NCBI GenBank assembly: GCA_035535195.1
Contig: DATLQK010000034.1
Location: 1-64,000 of the forward strand
Origin: JACDAN01 sp035535195
GTDB taxonomy: Bacteria > Actinomycetota > Thermoleophilia > Gaiellales > Gaiellaceae
DNA length: 64,000 bases
Reading direction: 5' to 3'
Position 1 is the stretch's first letter, and each line of letters opens with the position of its first letter. Under the pieces are notes generated by a model. That model had not been told where the DNA came from, ran no database searches, and was given only the letters and a program-made list of their open reading frames with translations. Below, piece by piece: positions 25,427-37,022 of this stretch. A program made the position numbers and the translations under genes.

Positions 25427-25662
25427 CTCGGGTCTTGCTGGTCACGCTACTCGTCACCGTCCTCGCCTGGAGCGTCCTCGCGCACGGCTCGGAGGGAGCG
25501 GGCACGGGGGAGGCATACCGGGTGCGGCCGGGCGACACGCTCTGGTCGATCGCGGCCGCGCACTACCGGGGCGACCCGCGCCAGGCGGTCTGGGAGCTGC
25601 AGCGGGAAAACCACGTGGCCGGCGGAACGCTGACGCCGGGGCAGGTGTTGCGTCTGCCGTAG
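25420..25662 (+). CDS. LysM membrane microprotein, candidate SOS division inhibitor
   Basis: 80 residues: a hydrophobic N-terminal helix (MFARVLLVTLLVTVLAWSVL) that is a membrane anchor or uncleaved signal, a short linker, then one LysM domain YRVRPGDTLWSIAAAHYRGD ending GQVLRLP, which binds peptidoglycan. Size, layout and SOS control match Bacillus YneA, and recall mycobacterial ChiZ (Rv2719c) and corynebacterial DivS, which stop division after DNA damage. Function here is inferred from that match. The ATG lies inside the second LexA box and the mRNA is probably leaderless. Confidence 0.85.
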   Translation: MFARVLLVTLLVTVLAWSVLAHGSEGAGTGEAYRVRPGDTLWSIAAAHYRGDPRQAVWELQRENHVAGGTLTPGQVLRLP

Positions 25663-25733
25663 TCGGGCACCTCGCGGCCGACGATCCGCCCACAGGCCGC
25701 AGATCTCACTAACGGTGCGGCTTCCCAGGCCAA

Positions 25734-25761
25734 AGGTCCCCTTTTTGAGGGGGCCTAGACT
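25734..25761 (+). promoter_or_regulatory. Hairpin and promoter of rnz
   Basis: AGGTCCCC (25734-25741) can pair with GGGGGCCT (25749-25756) across a TTTTTGA loop. The -10 box TAGACT (25756-25761) follows, 6 nt before the rnz GTG, so the rnz transcript is probably leaderless. The hairpin may end the LysM transcript. Confidence 0.45.
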
Positions 25762-25767
25762 CCCGCC

Positions 25768-26721
25768 GTGGACCTCGACCTCGTCTTCCTCGGCACGTCC
25801 GGTTCGATGCCGACGGCCCAGCGCGCGCCGACGGCGATCCTCGTCCGCCGTGGCGGCGAGCGGCTCCTGTTCGACTGCGCGGAGGGCACCCAGCGCCAGC
25901 TGCTCCGCTCGAACGTCGGCCTGATCGAGCTTCGCGAGGTCTTCCTGACCCACTACCACGCCGACCACTACCTCGGACTGCCTGGGATGCTCAAGACGTT
26001 CGCGCTGCGCGGCCGGGATGTGCCGATCGCGATCTACGGCCCGCCCGGGCTGAAGGACCTCTTCGGGGCGCTCCGCCGGATCTTCGGGAAGCTCACGTAT
26101 CCCTATGAGCTGGTGGAGCTGGCCCCCGGCGAGTCGCTCGCGCGCCAGGGCTATAAGCTGCAGACCTTCCCGGTCAACCACGGCGTCTCGGCGATCGGGT
26201 ACGCGATGGTCGAAGCGCCCCGGCCCGGCCGCTTCGATGTCGAGGCGGCCGACGAGCTCGGTGTACCGGAGGGCCCACAGCGCGGCGCGCTTCAGCGCGG
26301 GGAGGCGGTCACCCTCGAGGACGGACGGGTGGTCACGCCTGAGCTCGTCCTCGGGAAGGCGAGGACCGGGCGGAAGCTCGTGCTCTCGACGGACACCGCC
26401 CCGGTGCAGAGCGTCGTGGACGCGGCGCGCGGCGCCGACGTCCTGATCCACGAGGCGACGTTTGCCGCGGAGGAGCGGGACCGAGCCCGCGAGACGCTCC
26501 ACTCGACGGCGGCGGAGGCGGCCGAGGTCGCCCGCTCGGCCGAGGTCGGCCTGCTCGCCCTCACGCACCTGTCGAACCGGTACTTCGGCGGCGAGATCGA
26601 GCGGGAGGCCCAGGAGGTCTTCCCGGACACGGTCGTGCCCCGCGACCTCGATATCATCGAGATCCCGTTCCGCGAACGCGGAACGCCGGAGCTCATCAAA
26701 GGCGGAGCAAAGCCACCCTGA
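25768..26721 (+). CDS. rnz: Ribonuclease Z (tRNA 3' processing)
   Basis: 317 residues, metallo-beta-lactamase fold. The zinc motif is THYHADHYLGLPG, with further ligands in VNHG, STDTAP and ALTHLSNRY. The N-terminal FLGTSGSMPTAQRAPTAILV is the long-form bacterial RNase Z signature. Removes 3' trailers from tRNA precursors that lack encoded CCA, which fits the two tRNA genes of this window. GTG start. Confidence 0.93.
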   Translation: MDLDLVFLGTSGSMPTAQRAPTAILVRRGGERLLFDCAEGTQRQLLRSNVGLIELREVFLTHYHADHYLGLPGMLKTFALRGRDVPIAIYGPPGLKDLFGALRRIFGKLTYPYELVELAPGESLARQGYKLQTFPVNHGVSAIGYAMVEAPRPGRFDVEAADELGVPEGPQRGALQRGEAVTLEDGRVVTPELVLGKARTGRKLVLSTDTAPVQSVVDAARGADVLIHEATFAAEERDRARETLHSTAAEAAEVARSAEVGLLALTHLSNRYFGGEIEREAQEVFPDTVVPRDLDIIEIPFRERGTPELIKGGAKPP

Positions 26722-26748
26722 AGGGATGGGAGTCGAGGTGAGACTGCG

Positions 26749-26982
26749 ATGACGCGGATGGTTCAGGTCGCCGTTGCCGGCGACGTCACCGAGGCGGAGG
26801 AGCTGGAGGCGATCCTTCAGGCCGCCGGGATCGACTCGCAGCTCGAGCCCGCGGTCGAGCACGACCCCGAGGGGACGGAAGACATGCCCCAGAAGGTCCT
26901 CGTGCCCGAGGCGTCGCTCGGCGCGGCCATGCACGCGATCGAGTCGATGACCGACCCGGACGAGATCGTCTCCGACGCCTAA
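26749..26982 (+). CDS. DUF2007-like small protein
   Basis: 77 residues: VQVAVAGDVTEAEELEAILQ, AAGIDSQLEPAVE, then KVLVPEASLGAAMHAIES. This is the alpha/beta pattern of the DUF2007 family (putative signal-transducing protein, ligand unknown). Ends 4 bases before palindromic module copy B. Confidence 0.7.
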   Translation: MTRMVQVAVAGDVTEAEELEAILQAAGIDSQLEPAVEHDPEGTEDMPQKVLVPEASLGAAMHAIESMTDPDEIVSDA

Positions 26983-26986
26983 CCGT

Positions 26987-27101
26987 CTCGCCGAAAGTCT
27001 CACTTTCGGCGAGGAGCTTGCTACGAAGCCAAGATCGCTCGCACTGCGTCCTGCAAGTTCCTTCTCCGAGGGCGAAGGGGAGGCAGAACGGGCAGAGCCC
27101 G
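26987..27101 (+). repeat. Dispersed palindromic module, copy B
   Basis: Hairpin 1: CTCGCCGAAAGT, loop CTC, ACTTTCGGCGAG (26987-27013), 12-bp perfect stem. Hairpin 2: CGGGC-AGA-GCCCG (27089-27101) inside a larger imperfect GGCAGA/TCTGCC pairing. The spacer is longer (75 bases) than in copies A and C. Confidence 0.75.
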
Positions 27102-27136
27102 CTCTGCCGCGACTCACTGACATCCGAAGGCGCATG

Positions 27137-27196
27137 TAAGCTCCGGCGCGCTCCACCACGTCCTTTAACTCGGTCCCGTGAGGCCGGAAAGGAGAG
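27137..27196 (+). promoter_or_regulatory. PyrR-binding RNA element over the pyrR ribosome binding site
   Basis: A -10-like TAAGCT (27137-27142) precedes a leader containing TTTAACTCGGTCCCGTGAGG then CCGGAAAGGAG. This is the PyrR recognition loop (TTTAA, GTCC, GTGAGGC). The outer stem TCCTTT (27161-27166) pairs with AAAGGA (27188-27193), which is the Shine-Dalgarno sequence of pyrR. PyrR with bound UMP should lock this hairpin and block translation of the operon, as described for mycobacteria. Confidence 0.85.
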
Positions 27197-27199
27197 CGG

Positions 27200-27796
27200 T
27201 TGCCGCTGCCTGCACAGACGAGCTCGAAGACGCTCCTGGACGAGGCCGCGATCGCGAAGAGCCTCACCCGGATCGCGCACGAGGTCATCGAGGGGAACCC
27301 CGATCTCGGGGACGTCGCGCTGGTTGGGATCCACACGCGCGGCGTTCCGCTCGCCCACCGGCTTCGCCGGCTGATCCACGAGCTGAGCGGCCAGGAGCCT
27401 GCGCTCGGATCCCTCGACATCACCTTCTACCGCGACGACGTGCAGGTGCGGGCGGGGGAGCCGCCGCGCCACCCACAGCCGCTCGTCCGCTCCACGAAGC
27501 TCGACTTCCCGCTCGAGGGACGCACGGTCGTCCTCGTCGACGACGTTCTCTACACGGGACGAACGATCCGAGCAGCGATCGACGCGCTCTTCGACTACGG
27601 CCGTCCCGCCCGCGTGCAGCTCGCCTGCCTCGCGGACCGCGGCCATCGCGAGCTTCCGATCCGCCCCGACTACGTCGGCAAGAACCTGCCGACCGCCAGG
27701 AGCGAGCGCATCCAGGTCCATCTCGTCGAGGTCGACGAGGTCGACGAAGTGCTGCTCGTCTCGACCTCAGAGGAGGAGACCAACGCCAATGGCTGA
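27200..27796 (+). CDS. pyrR: Pyrimidine operon regulator / uracil phosphoribosyltransferase
   Basis: 198 residues. The PRPP-binding motif is VVLVDDVLYTGRTIRAAID; LVGIHTRGVPLAHRL and DITFYRDD are PyrR-specific segments. It binds the leader RNA and represses the pyr genes, with minor UPRT activity. The TTG start at 27200 is supported by AAAGGAG 5 bases upstream. Overlaps pyrB by 8 bases. Confidence 0.94.
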   Translation: MPLPAQTSSKTLLDEAAIAKSLTRIAHEVIEGNPDLGDVALVGIHTRGVPLAHRLRRLIHELSGQEPALGSLDITFYRDDVQVRAGEPPRHPQPLVRSTKLDFPLEGRTVVLVDDVLYTGRTIRAAIDALFDYGRPARVQLACLADRGHRELPIRPDYVGKNLPTARSERIQVHLVEVDEVDEVLLVSTSEEETNANG

Positions 27797-28784
27797 GATC
27801 CGCGTGATGCGCGACGACCTCCTGCCGCCGGCGTCGACCGAGCGGAGGCATCTGCTCTCGATCAGCGACCTCTCGCGGGACGACATCGAGCGCCTGCTCG
27901 CCACCGCCCGGAGCTTCGCCCGCTCGCTCGAGCGCGAGATGAAGAAGCTGCCGACACTGCGCGGCCGAACGGTCGTCAACATGTTCTACGAGTCCTCGAC
28001 CCGCACCTCGGCGAGCTTCGAGCTGGCCGCGAAGCGGCTCTCGGCCGACACGATGTCGATCAAGGCATCGGGCTCGTCGGTCGACAAGGGCGAGTCCCTG
28101 AAGGACACGGCGCTGACGCTCGGTGCCTACGACCCGGACGTGATCGTGATCCGGCACCCGCAGATCGGCGCGGCGCAGTTCGTCGCGCGGGTGACGAAGG
28201 CGCATGTCGTGAACGCCGGCGACGGGAAGCACCAGCAGCCGACGCAGGCGCTGCTCGACCTGTACACGCTCCACGAGGAGTTCGGCAGGCTCGAGGGCCT
28301 GCACGTCGCGATCGTGGGCGACGTCCTGCACTCACGCGTCGCGCGTTCGCTGATCCAGGCACTCGCACTGGTGGAGGCGCGCGTGACGCTGGTGGCGCCG
28401 CCGCCGCTCCTCCCGCGCGGGATCGAGGCGATGGGCTGCGAGACCTCGACCGAGATCGAGTCGATCAAGGCCGCAGACGTCGTCTACGTCCTCCGAATGC
28501 AGCAGGAGCGGATGCAGGCCGGCGCCAACTACGTCCCGAGCCTCCGCGAGTACACGGCGCGCTGGGGCGTGACGCCCGAGCGCATCCGGCCGGGGCAGCG
28601 GATCATGCACCCCGGTCCGATGAACCGCGGGGTCGAGATCGACCCGCGGGTGGCGGATGCGGCCGACGCTCTGATCGAGACGCAGGTTCGCGCGGGGCTC
28701 GTGACGCGGATGGCCGTCCTCTACGACCTGCTCACGACCGGCCCCGTCGGGGTCAAGGTCCAGACGCTCCACGAGGTGGCGTGA
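27789..28784 (+). CDS. pyrB: Aspartate carbamoyltransferase, catalytic subunit
   Basis: 331 residues. The carbamoyl phosphate loop is FYESSTRTSASFELAAKRL; the aspartate-site segments are DGKHQQPTQALLDLYT and MHPGPMNRGVEI. Forms carbamoyl-aspartate in the cytoplasm. No regulatory pyrI is seen, which fits the PyrR-type operon. Second gene of the operon. Confidence 0.96.
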   Translation: MAEIRVMRDDLLPPASTERRHLLSISDLSRDDIERLLATARSFARSLEREMKKLPTLRGRTVVNMFYESSTRTSASFELAAKRLSADTMSIKASGSSVDKGESLKDTALTLGAYDPDVIVIRHPQIGAAQFVARVTKAHVVNAGDGKHQQPTQALLDLYTLHEEFGRLEGLHVAIVGDVLHSRVARSLIQALALVEARVTLVAPPPLLPRGIEAMGCETSTEIESIKAADVVYVLRMQQERMQAGANYVPSLREYTARWGVTPERIRPGQRIMHPGPMNRGVEIDPRVADAADALIETQVRAGLVTRMAVLYDLLTTGPVGVKVQTLHEVA

Positions 28785-30085
28785 TGCTCTTCTCGAAGCA
28801 GGCGCCCAGGGAGAACCTGATCGTCCGCGGCGCGCGCGTGCTCGACCCGGCCGCCGGCGTCGACGACGTCATCGACGTCCGGGTGGACGACGGGATGATC
28901 GCGGAGCTCGGCTCGCGGCTCGACCCGAACGCACACCGCGTGGTCGAGGGCGAGGGGCTCGTGCTCGCTCCCGCCTTCGTCGACCCGCACGTGCACCTGC
29001 GAAGCCCTGGGCGGGAGGACGAGGAGACGATCGCATCGGGGACCGCCGCTGCCGCAGCGGGCGGCTATGCCGCGATCCTCGCGATGCCGAACACCGACCC
29101 CGTCGTCGACTCCGGCTCCGTGCTCGGCTCGCTCGTCGACGAGGCGCGCGCCCGGGCCGAGATCCCGGTCGGCTTCCTGGCGGCGATCACAAAGGGCCAG
29201 GGGGGCGAGGAGCTGACGGAGATGGTCGAGCTCGCCGAGGCCGGCGCGGCCGGCTTCACCGACGACGGCAGGCCGATCGTCGCCCCAGGGCTGATGCGGC
29301 GCGCGCTCCAGTACGGCGCCGTCACCGGCCGCACGCTCGCCGTGCACTGCGAGGAGCCGACGCTGTCGCGGGGCGGGCAGATGCACGAGGGAGCCGTCTC
29401 GGCGGAGCTCGGCTTCGCGGGGTACCCGTCGGTGGCCGAGAGCGTGATGGTCGAGCGCGACCTGTCGCTCGCCGCCTACGAGCGGCGTCCCGTGCACGTG
29501 ATGCACGTCTCCGCGCGGGAGTCCGTCGAGAAGCTCAGGGCTGCGCGGGACGCCGGTGTGGCGGCTTCCGCAGAGGTCACGCCACACCACCTCTGCCTGA
29601 CGGACGAGGCGGTGCGCTCGCTCGACTCGAACCTGAAGATGAACCCGCCGCTTCGAAGCAGCGACGACCGCGGCGCGCTGGTCGAGGCGCTGAGGGACGG
29701 CACGATCGAGGCGGTCGCGACCGACCACGCCCCGCATGCGCGGCACGAGAAGGAGGTCCCCTTCGAGGCGGCGCCGTTCGGCGTAACCGGCCTCGAGACC
29801 GCGTTCGCGGCGCTCTACACGAACCTGGTCGAGCCGGGGCTGCTGAGGCTGGAGACGCTCCTGGAGCGGATGTCCGCCGGTCCAGCTGGGATCTTCGGGC
29901 TCCCGGCGCCCCGGATCTCCGTGGGCGAGCATGCGAACGTCGTCCTGCTCGATCTCGGTGCGAGCCGCCGGGTGGAAGAGGCCGACTTCCGGTCTCGCTC
30001 CGCGAACTCCTGGCTGCTCGGCCAGAAGCTGAAGGGGAAGGTGCGGCTGACCGTCGCCGCAGGGCGCGTGGTGTTCGAGGGATGA
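28784..30085 (+). CDS. pyrC: Dihydroorotase (class I)
   Basis: 433 residues, amidohydrolase fold. Metal motifs are DPHVHLRSPG (H-x-H), LAVHCEEPTL, HVMHVSAR and the C-terminal ATDHAPH. Cyclises carbamoyl-aspartate to dihydroorotate. The pyrB stop and this ATG overlap (TGATG); a GTG one codon earlier is also possible. Confidence 0.95.
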   Translation: MLFSKQAPRENLIVRGARVLDPAAGVDDVIDVRVDDGMIAELGSRLDPNAHRVVEGEGLVLAPAFVDPHVHLRSPGREDEETIASGTAAAAAGGYAAILAMPNTDPVVDSGSVLGSLVDEARARAEIPVGFLAAITKGQGGEELTEMVELAEAGAAGFTDDGRPIVAPGLMRRALQYGAVTGRTLAVHCEEPTLSRGGQMHEGAVSAELGFAGYPSVAESVMVERDLSLAAYERRPVHVMHVSARESVEKLRAARDAGVAASAEVTPHHLCLTDEAVRSLDSNLKMNPPLRSSDDRGALVEALRDGTIEAVATDHAPHARHEKEVPFEAAPFGVTGLETAFAALYTNLVEPGLLRLETLLERMSAGPAGIFGLPAPRISVGEHANVVLLDLGASRRVEEADFRSRSANSWLLGQKLKGKVRLTVAAGRVVFEG

Positions 30086-31111
30086 CCGGCTTCCTCGCGC
30101 TCGAGGACGGGACGGTCTTCCGCGGCGAGTCGGTCGGCGCGCAGGGCTTCGCCTTCGGCGAGGCCGTCTTCACGACCGCGATGACCGGCTACCAGGAGGT
30201 CGTCACCGACCCGAGCTACGCCGAGCAGCTCGTCGCGTTCACGGCCCCGATGGTCGGGAACTACGGGGTGGCGCGAGCCCGCTCCGAGTCGGCGCGTCCG
30301 CAGGCCCGTGGGGTCGTGATGCGGGAGGCGCGGGGGCCGGCGTGGACGGACTGGTTGGTCGAGCGCGGGGTCCCGGCGCTCTCGGGCATCGATACCCGGA
30401 CGCTGGTGCTCAAGCTCCGCCAGGCGGGCGCGATGCGGGCTGCGATCGTCTCGGGGGACGCCTCCGTCGACGAGACGCTGCGGGCGGTTTGCGAGCAGCC
30501 GGCGATGGCCGGCCGTGCACTCGCCGCCCAGGTGTCGACTCCGGGCCCGTACGCGTTCTCGGACCGCGGCACAGCGGGGGTCGCCGTCGTCGACTACGGC
30601 TGCAAGCGCTCGATCCTCCGCCGGCTCGCGAAGGCCGGCGCGGCCGTGACGGTCTTTCCGCACGACGCCGACCCCGACGAGCTCGCGGGCTTCGACGGCG
30701 TCGTCCTCTCGAACGGCCCGGGCGACCCCGAGCCGCTCGAGGTCGAGGTCGAGGCCGTCCGAGCGCTGCTTGGCCGCGTGCCGGTGCTCGGCATCTGCCT
30801 CGGCCACCAGCTCCTCGCGCTCGCGACCGGCCACGAGACCTTCAAGCTCCCCTTCGGGCACCGCGGCGCCAACCACCCGGTGCTCGACCGGACGAACGAC
30901 CGCGTCCTGATCACCTGCCAGAACCACGGCTTCGCAGTCAAGGCCACGGGTGGCCGGGAGGCGAGCCACGTCTCGCTCTACGACGGGACGATCGAAGGGC
31001 TCGAGCTCCCCGAGCTGCGCGCGCGCTCGGTGCAGTTCCACCCGGAGGCCGGGCCCGGGCCGCACGACGCGTGCCCACTGCTCGAGAGCTGGGTGATGGA
31101 GGTGAGCGGCC

Positions 31112-31128
<17 letters not shown>
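30082..31128 (+). CDS. carA: Carbamoyl-phosphate synthase, small (glutaminase) subunit
   Basis: 348 residues. Class I amidotransferase domain at about 170-345: catalytic Cys in GICLGHQLLA, oxyanion NGPGDPEP, His-Glu in QFHPEAGPGP. The N-terminal half carries FTTAMTGYQEVVTDPSY. Delivers ammonia from glutamine to CarB. Starts 4 bases inside pyrC. Confidence 0.96.
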
Positions 31129-34154
<3,026 letters not shown>

Positions 34155-34177
<23 letters not shown>

Positions 34178-34814
34178 CGTCGTCGCGTCGGAGCAGATCG
34201 GCCCCTACACGCTCCTCCGCGTGGCCCGGGGAGGCCTCGACGCAGGCGTCCCGGGCCAGTTCTTCATGCTCGAGGCGCCGGGGCGCGTGCTGCCCCGCCC
34301 GATGAGCCTCTGCCTGGCACCGCCGGGCGAGCTCGCCTTCCTGTTCGACGCGATCGGGCCTGGCACGCGCGTGCTCGCCGAGCTCGAACCGGGCGACGAG
34401 CTCGGAATCCTCGGGCCGCTCGGCAACGGCTTCGATCTCGACGTCCACGCGCCGCTCCTCGTCGGCGGCGGGATCGGGATGGCGCCGCTCCCGTATCTGT
34501 CGGAGCGGCTCGGCGGGCCGCCGGCCGTGCTCGGCTTCCGGACGGAGCACCACGCCGAGGCGGCGCAGCTCGTCCCGAACGCCGACGTGGTGATCGAGCC
34601 GACGCTTGTCACCGAAGCACTGCCCTCCGGCCACGACATCCTCGCCTGCGGCCCGGAGCCGATGCTCGAGGCCCTCGCGGCGATCGATCCTGCCGCGCAG
34701 CTCGCCTGGGAGGCACCGATGGCATGCGGCTACGGAGCGTGTTATGGGTGCGTGGTGCAGATCGACGGCCGGTACAGGCGGCTCTGCGTGGAAGGGCCGG
34801 TCCTTGCTGCTTAA
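34155..34814 (+). CDS. pyrK: Dihydroorotate dehydrogenase electron-transfer subunit
   Basis: 219 residues from the ATG at 34155, overlapping carB by 23 bases. FAD-binding RPMSLC motif, nucleotide-binding GGGIGMAPL, and the 2Fe-2S cysteines in MACGYGACYGCVVQ with a further Cys in RRLC. Passes electrons from the flavin of PyrD to NAD+, so the organism uses a class 1B enzyme. Confidence 0.93.
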
Positions 34815-35679
34815 CGCCTCAGGGTGTCTCGACGGGCTCGCTGCTCCGGACGTCGCGCGCTCGCTCGACGCCTTCGTGACGAAGACGGTCACGCCTGAGC
34901 CGCGCGAGGGGAACGACACCCCACGGATCGCGGAGACCGACCACGGGATGCTGAACTCGATCGGCCTTCAGAACCCCGGCCGCGATCGCTTCCTCGCCGA
35001 CGTGGTTCCGCAGTTGCGCGAGCTCGGCGTCCCGCTCTGGGTCTCCGTCGGAGGCTTTTCGGCGGAGGACTACGCGGCTACCTGTGCGCTGCTCGAGGAC
35101 GTGACGATTGAGCTGAACCTCTCCTGCCCGAACGTGGACGAAGCGCCCGAGTCGGCGGCCGAGATCGTCGCCGCCTGCCGCGCCGCCACCCGACTCAAGC
35201 TCTACGCGAAGCTCTCCCCGGCCCTGCCCGACGTCGCCGCCGTCGCCCACGCCGTCGAGGCAGCGGGAGCAGACGGGCTCTCGCTCGTGAACACGATCCG
35301 GGGCCTCGCTCTCGACCCGACGACGCTCCGCCCGCGGCTCGCGCGCGGGGCCGGCGGCTACTCGGGGCCGGCGCTGAAGCCGATCGCGCTTGCCGCCGTC
35401 TACGCCTGCCGACGCGCGACGAGCCTGCCGATCGTCGGCATGGGAGGGGTCTGGAGCGGTCGCGACGCGTTCGAGCTGATCGCCGCCGGAGCGTCCTCCG
35501 TCGCGCTCGGGACGGTCCTTTTCACCGATCCAGAAGCCCCGGTCCGTGTGCGTCGAGAGTTGTACGTCGCGGCCCAGACCGCTCGGTACGACGATCCGTG
35601 GGCTGCAGTGGGTATCTCGCACCAGCAGGTGGTGCCAAGGTTGACAACAAGAAAAATTCCTGCATTTCACGCGAATTGA
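34804..35679 (+). CDS. pyrD: Dihydroorotate dehydrogenase, class 1B catalytic subunit
   Basis: 291 residues from a TTG overlapping the end of pyrK; the protein starts directly with LLLNASGCLDGL, so it lacks the first 10-15 residues usual in PyrD. Seen are NSIGLQNPG, the catalytic Cys in ELNLSCPNV, and the FMN phosphate site IVGMGGVWSGRDAFELIAAG. The C-terminal RLTTRKIPAFHAN lies in an AT-rich patch that also carries the next promoter. No pyrF or pyrE follows. Confidence 0.93.
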   Translation: MLLNASGCLDGLAAPDVARSLDAFVTKTVTPEPREGNDTPRIAETDHGMLNSIGLQNPGRDRFLADVVPQLRELGVPLWVSVGGFSAEDYAATCALLEDVTIELNLSCPNVDEAPESAAEIVAACRAATRLKLYAKLSPALPDVAAVAHAVEAAGADGLSLVNTIRGLALDPTTLRPRLARGAGGYSGPALKPIALAAVYACRRATSLPIVGMGGVWSGRDAFELIAAGASSVALGTVLFTDPEAPVRVRRELYVAAQTARYDDPWAAVGISHQQVVPRLTTRKIPAFHAN

Positions 35680-35703
35680 ACGAGCTGGAGAAGGTGTTAG
35701 TAT
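35676..35703 (+). promoter_or_regulatory. mihF promoter (leaderless)
   Basis: TTGAAC (35676-35681), 16-bp spacer, TAGTAT (35698-35703), then 8 nt to the GTG of mihF. The -35 overlaps the pyrD stop codon. A perfect TTGACA at 35641-35646 in the AT-rich 3' end of pyrD may belong to a second promoter, but no well-spaced -10 follows it. Confidence 0.65.
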
Positions 35704-35711
35704 CCCGCGCC

Positions 35712-36041
35712 GTGGCGTCAGTGAAGACTCAGGCCCAGGCGCCGGCCCGGTCTCGCGACCAGCGGATGGACGCGCTGAAGCGTGCGAACGACATCCGCGT
35801 CAAGAGGGCGCAGCTGAAACGAGACCTGAAGGACGGCCAGGCCAGCATCGAGGAGATCCTCCGCAAGCCGCCGGAGTACGTGGCGACGGCGAAGGTCTTC
35901 GACATCCTCATGGCCGTCCCGAAGTTCGGGCGCGTCAAGGCCGGACGCTTCCTGACCCAGGCGAGGATCAGCCAGTCGAAGACGGTGGGAGGTCTCTCGG
36001 ACCGTCAGCGGGCCGAGCTCATTGGCCTCTTCCAGCGCTGA
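35712..36041 (+). CDS. mihF: Actinobacterial integration host factor (nucleoid protein)
   Basis: 109 residues. RMDALKRANDIRVKRAQLKR, then YVATAKVFDILMAVPKFGRV and a C-terminal GGLSDRQRAELIGLF match the helix-two-turn-helix mIHF family, a DNA-binding nucleoid protein specific to Actinobacteria. The GTG start is set by the TAGTAT box 8 nt upstream. Linkage to gmk and rpoZ is the standard actinobacterial order. Confidence 0.95.
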   Translation: MASVKTQAQAPARSRDQRMDALKRANDIRVKRAQLKRDLKDGQASIEEILRKPPEYVATAKVFDILMAVPKFGRVKAGRFLTQARISQSKTVGGLSDRQRAELIGLFQR

Positions 36042-36609
36042 GGGCCCTTCGGGGCCCGTCATCGTCGTCACCGGCACGTCGGGCGCCGGCAAGGGCTCGA
36101 TTGAACGCATCCTGCTGGACCGGATGCCCGAGCTCGAGCTGGCCGTCTCCGCGACCACGCGTGAGCGCCGTCCGAGCGAGGTGGACGGGCATCACTACTG
36201 GTTCCTGACCGACGAGGAGTTCGACCGCCGACTCGCGGAGAAAGGCTTCCTCGAGTATGTGACGTTCCCCTGGGGGCAGCGCTCAGGGACGCTCCGCTCC
36301 GAGATCGACCGGATCCGCGAGCACGGCAGAGTCCCGCTGCTCGACCTCGAGACCGATGGGGCGGCGTACGTCCAGAAGACGGTTCCCGGCGTGGTGACCG
36401 TGTTCGTGACCGCACCGACCTTCGAGGAGCTCGAGCGACGGTTGCGGGCGAGGGCGACGGAGAGCGCGGGGGAGATCGGGGAGCGGCTCGCGCTCGCGCG
36501 GGAGCAGCTCGAGCAGGCCGACGAGTTCGACTACGTGATCGTCAACGACGATCTCCAGCGGGCGGCCGCCGAGGTTCAGGAGATCGTGCAGGGAAAAATC
36601 GCTGCCTGA
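36022..36609 (+). CDS. gmk: Guanylate kinase
   Basis: 195 residues. P-loop VTGTSGAGKGSIER, GMP-binding SATTRERRPSEVDGHHYWFL and the lid region. Phosphorylates GMP to GDP. The frame opens with a TTG at 36022 overlapping mihF by 20 bases. The usual P-loop SGPSGAGKGT is slightly changed (Thr for Pro, Ser for the last Thr), which still fits a Walker A motif. Confidence 0.94.
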   Translation: MASSSAEGPSGPVIVVTGTSGAGKGSIERILLDRMPELELAVSATTRERRPSEVDGHHYWFLTDEEFDRRLAEKGFLEYVTFPWGQRSGTLRSEIDRIREHGRVPLLDLETDGAAYVQKTVPGVVTVFVTAPTFEELERRLRARATESAGEIGERLALAREQLEQADEFDYVIVNDDLQRAAAEVQEIVQGKIAA

Positions 36610-36633
36610 CGCCTCTCCAGGGGTAGCAGCCAT

Positions 36634-36740
36634 CGTCGCCGCGCGGCTGCAAAGCGCCGCCAGGGAGTAGCCGCGCCCGCACCCATACCTCGGGTATGGC
36701 TGCGTCCGCGTCCGCAGCCGGGCTTTTCACCGGCGGCAAC
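36634..36740 (+). repeat. Structured intergenic repeat, family 2, copy 1
   Basis: Begins with GCGGCTGCAAAGCGCCGCCAG, holds an inner hairpin CCATACC-TCG-GGTATGG, then GTCCGCAGCC, a TTTTC and GGCGGCAAC. Copy 2 at 39167-39297 shares the same order. GGCTGC at the left pairs with GCAGCC at the right. It lies between gmk and the rpoZ promoter. Confidence 0.75.
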
Positions 36741-36781
36741 CGGGGCGGCCACCCCTGAGAGGCGTAGCTACTATTGGCGGC

Positions 36782-37012
36782 GTGGATCACCCACGCATCG
36801 ACAAGCTGCTGGCGAACGTGCCCGACCGCTACGGCCTCGTGATCGTCGCGGCGAAGCGCGCCCGGCAGATCAACAACTACCACCACCAGCTCGGTGAGGG
36901 GACCTTCGAGGACTTTCCCCCACCGCTCGTCGAGTCTCGCTCGAAGAACTACCTGACGATCGCCCTCGAGGAAGTCGCCGAGGGCAAGATCAAGCACGAC
37001 TACAAGCGGTAG
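36782..37012 (+). CDS. rpoZ: RNA polymerase omega subunit
   Basis: 76 residues: HPRIDKLLANVPDRYGLVIV, AAKRARQINNYHHQLGEG, ALEEVAEGKIKHDY, the omega family pattern. Helps assemble the beta-prime subunit. Leaderless: TACTAT (36769-36774) is 7 nt before the GTG. Confidence 0.94.
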   Translation: MDHPRIDKLLANVPDRYGLVIVAAKRARQINNYHHQLGEGTFEDFPPPLVESRSKNYLTIALEEVAEGKIKHDYKR

Positions 37013-37022
37013 GTCGCCGCGG

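Noticed and set aside
36260..36280. TGTGACGTTCCC in gmk resembling the repeat beside the Nudix gene
   Set aside because: Short match inside a conserved coding region; explained by codon use.
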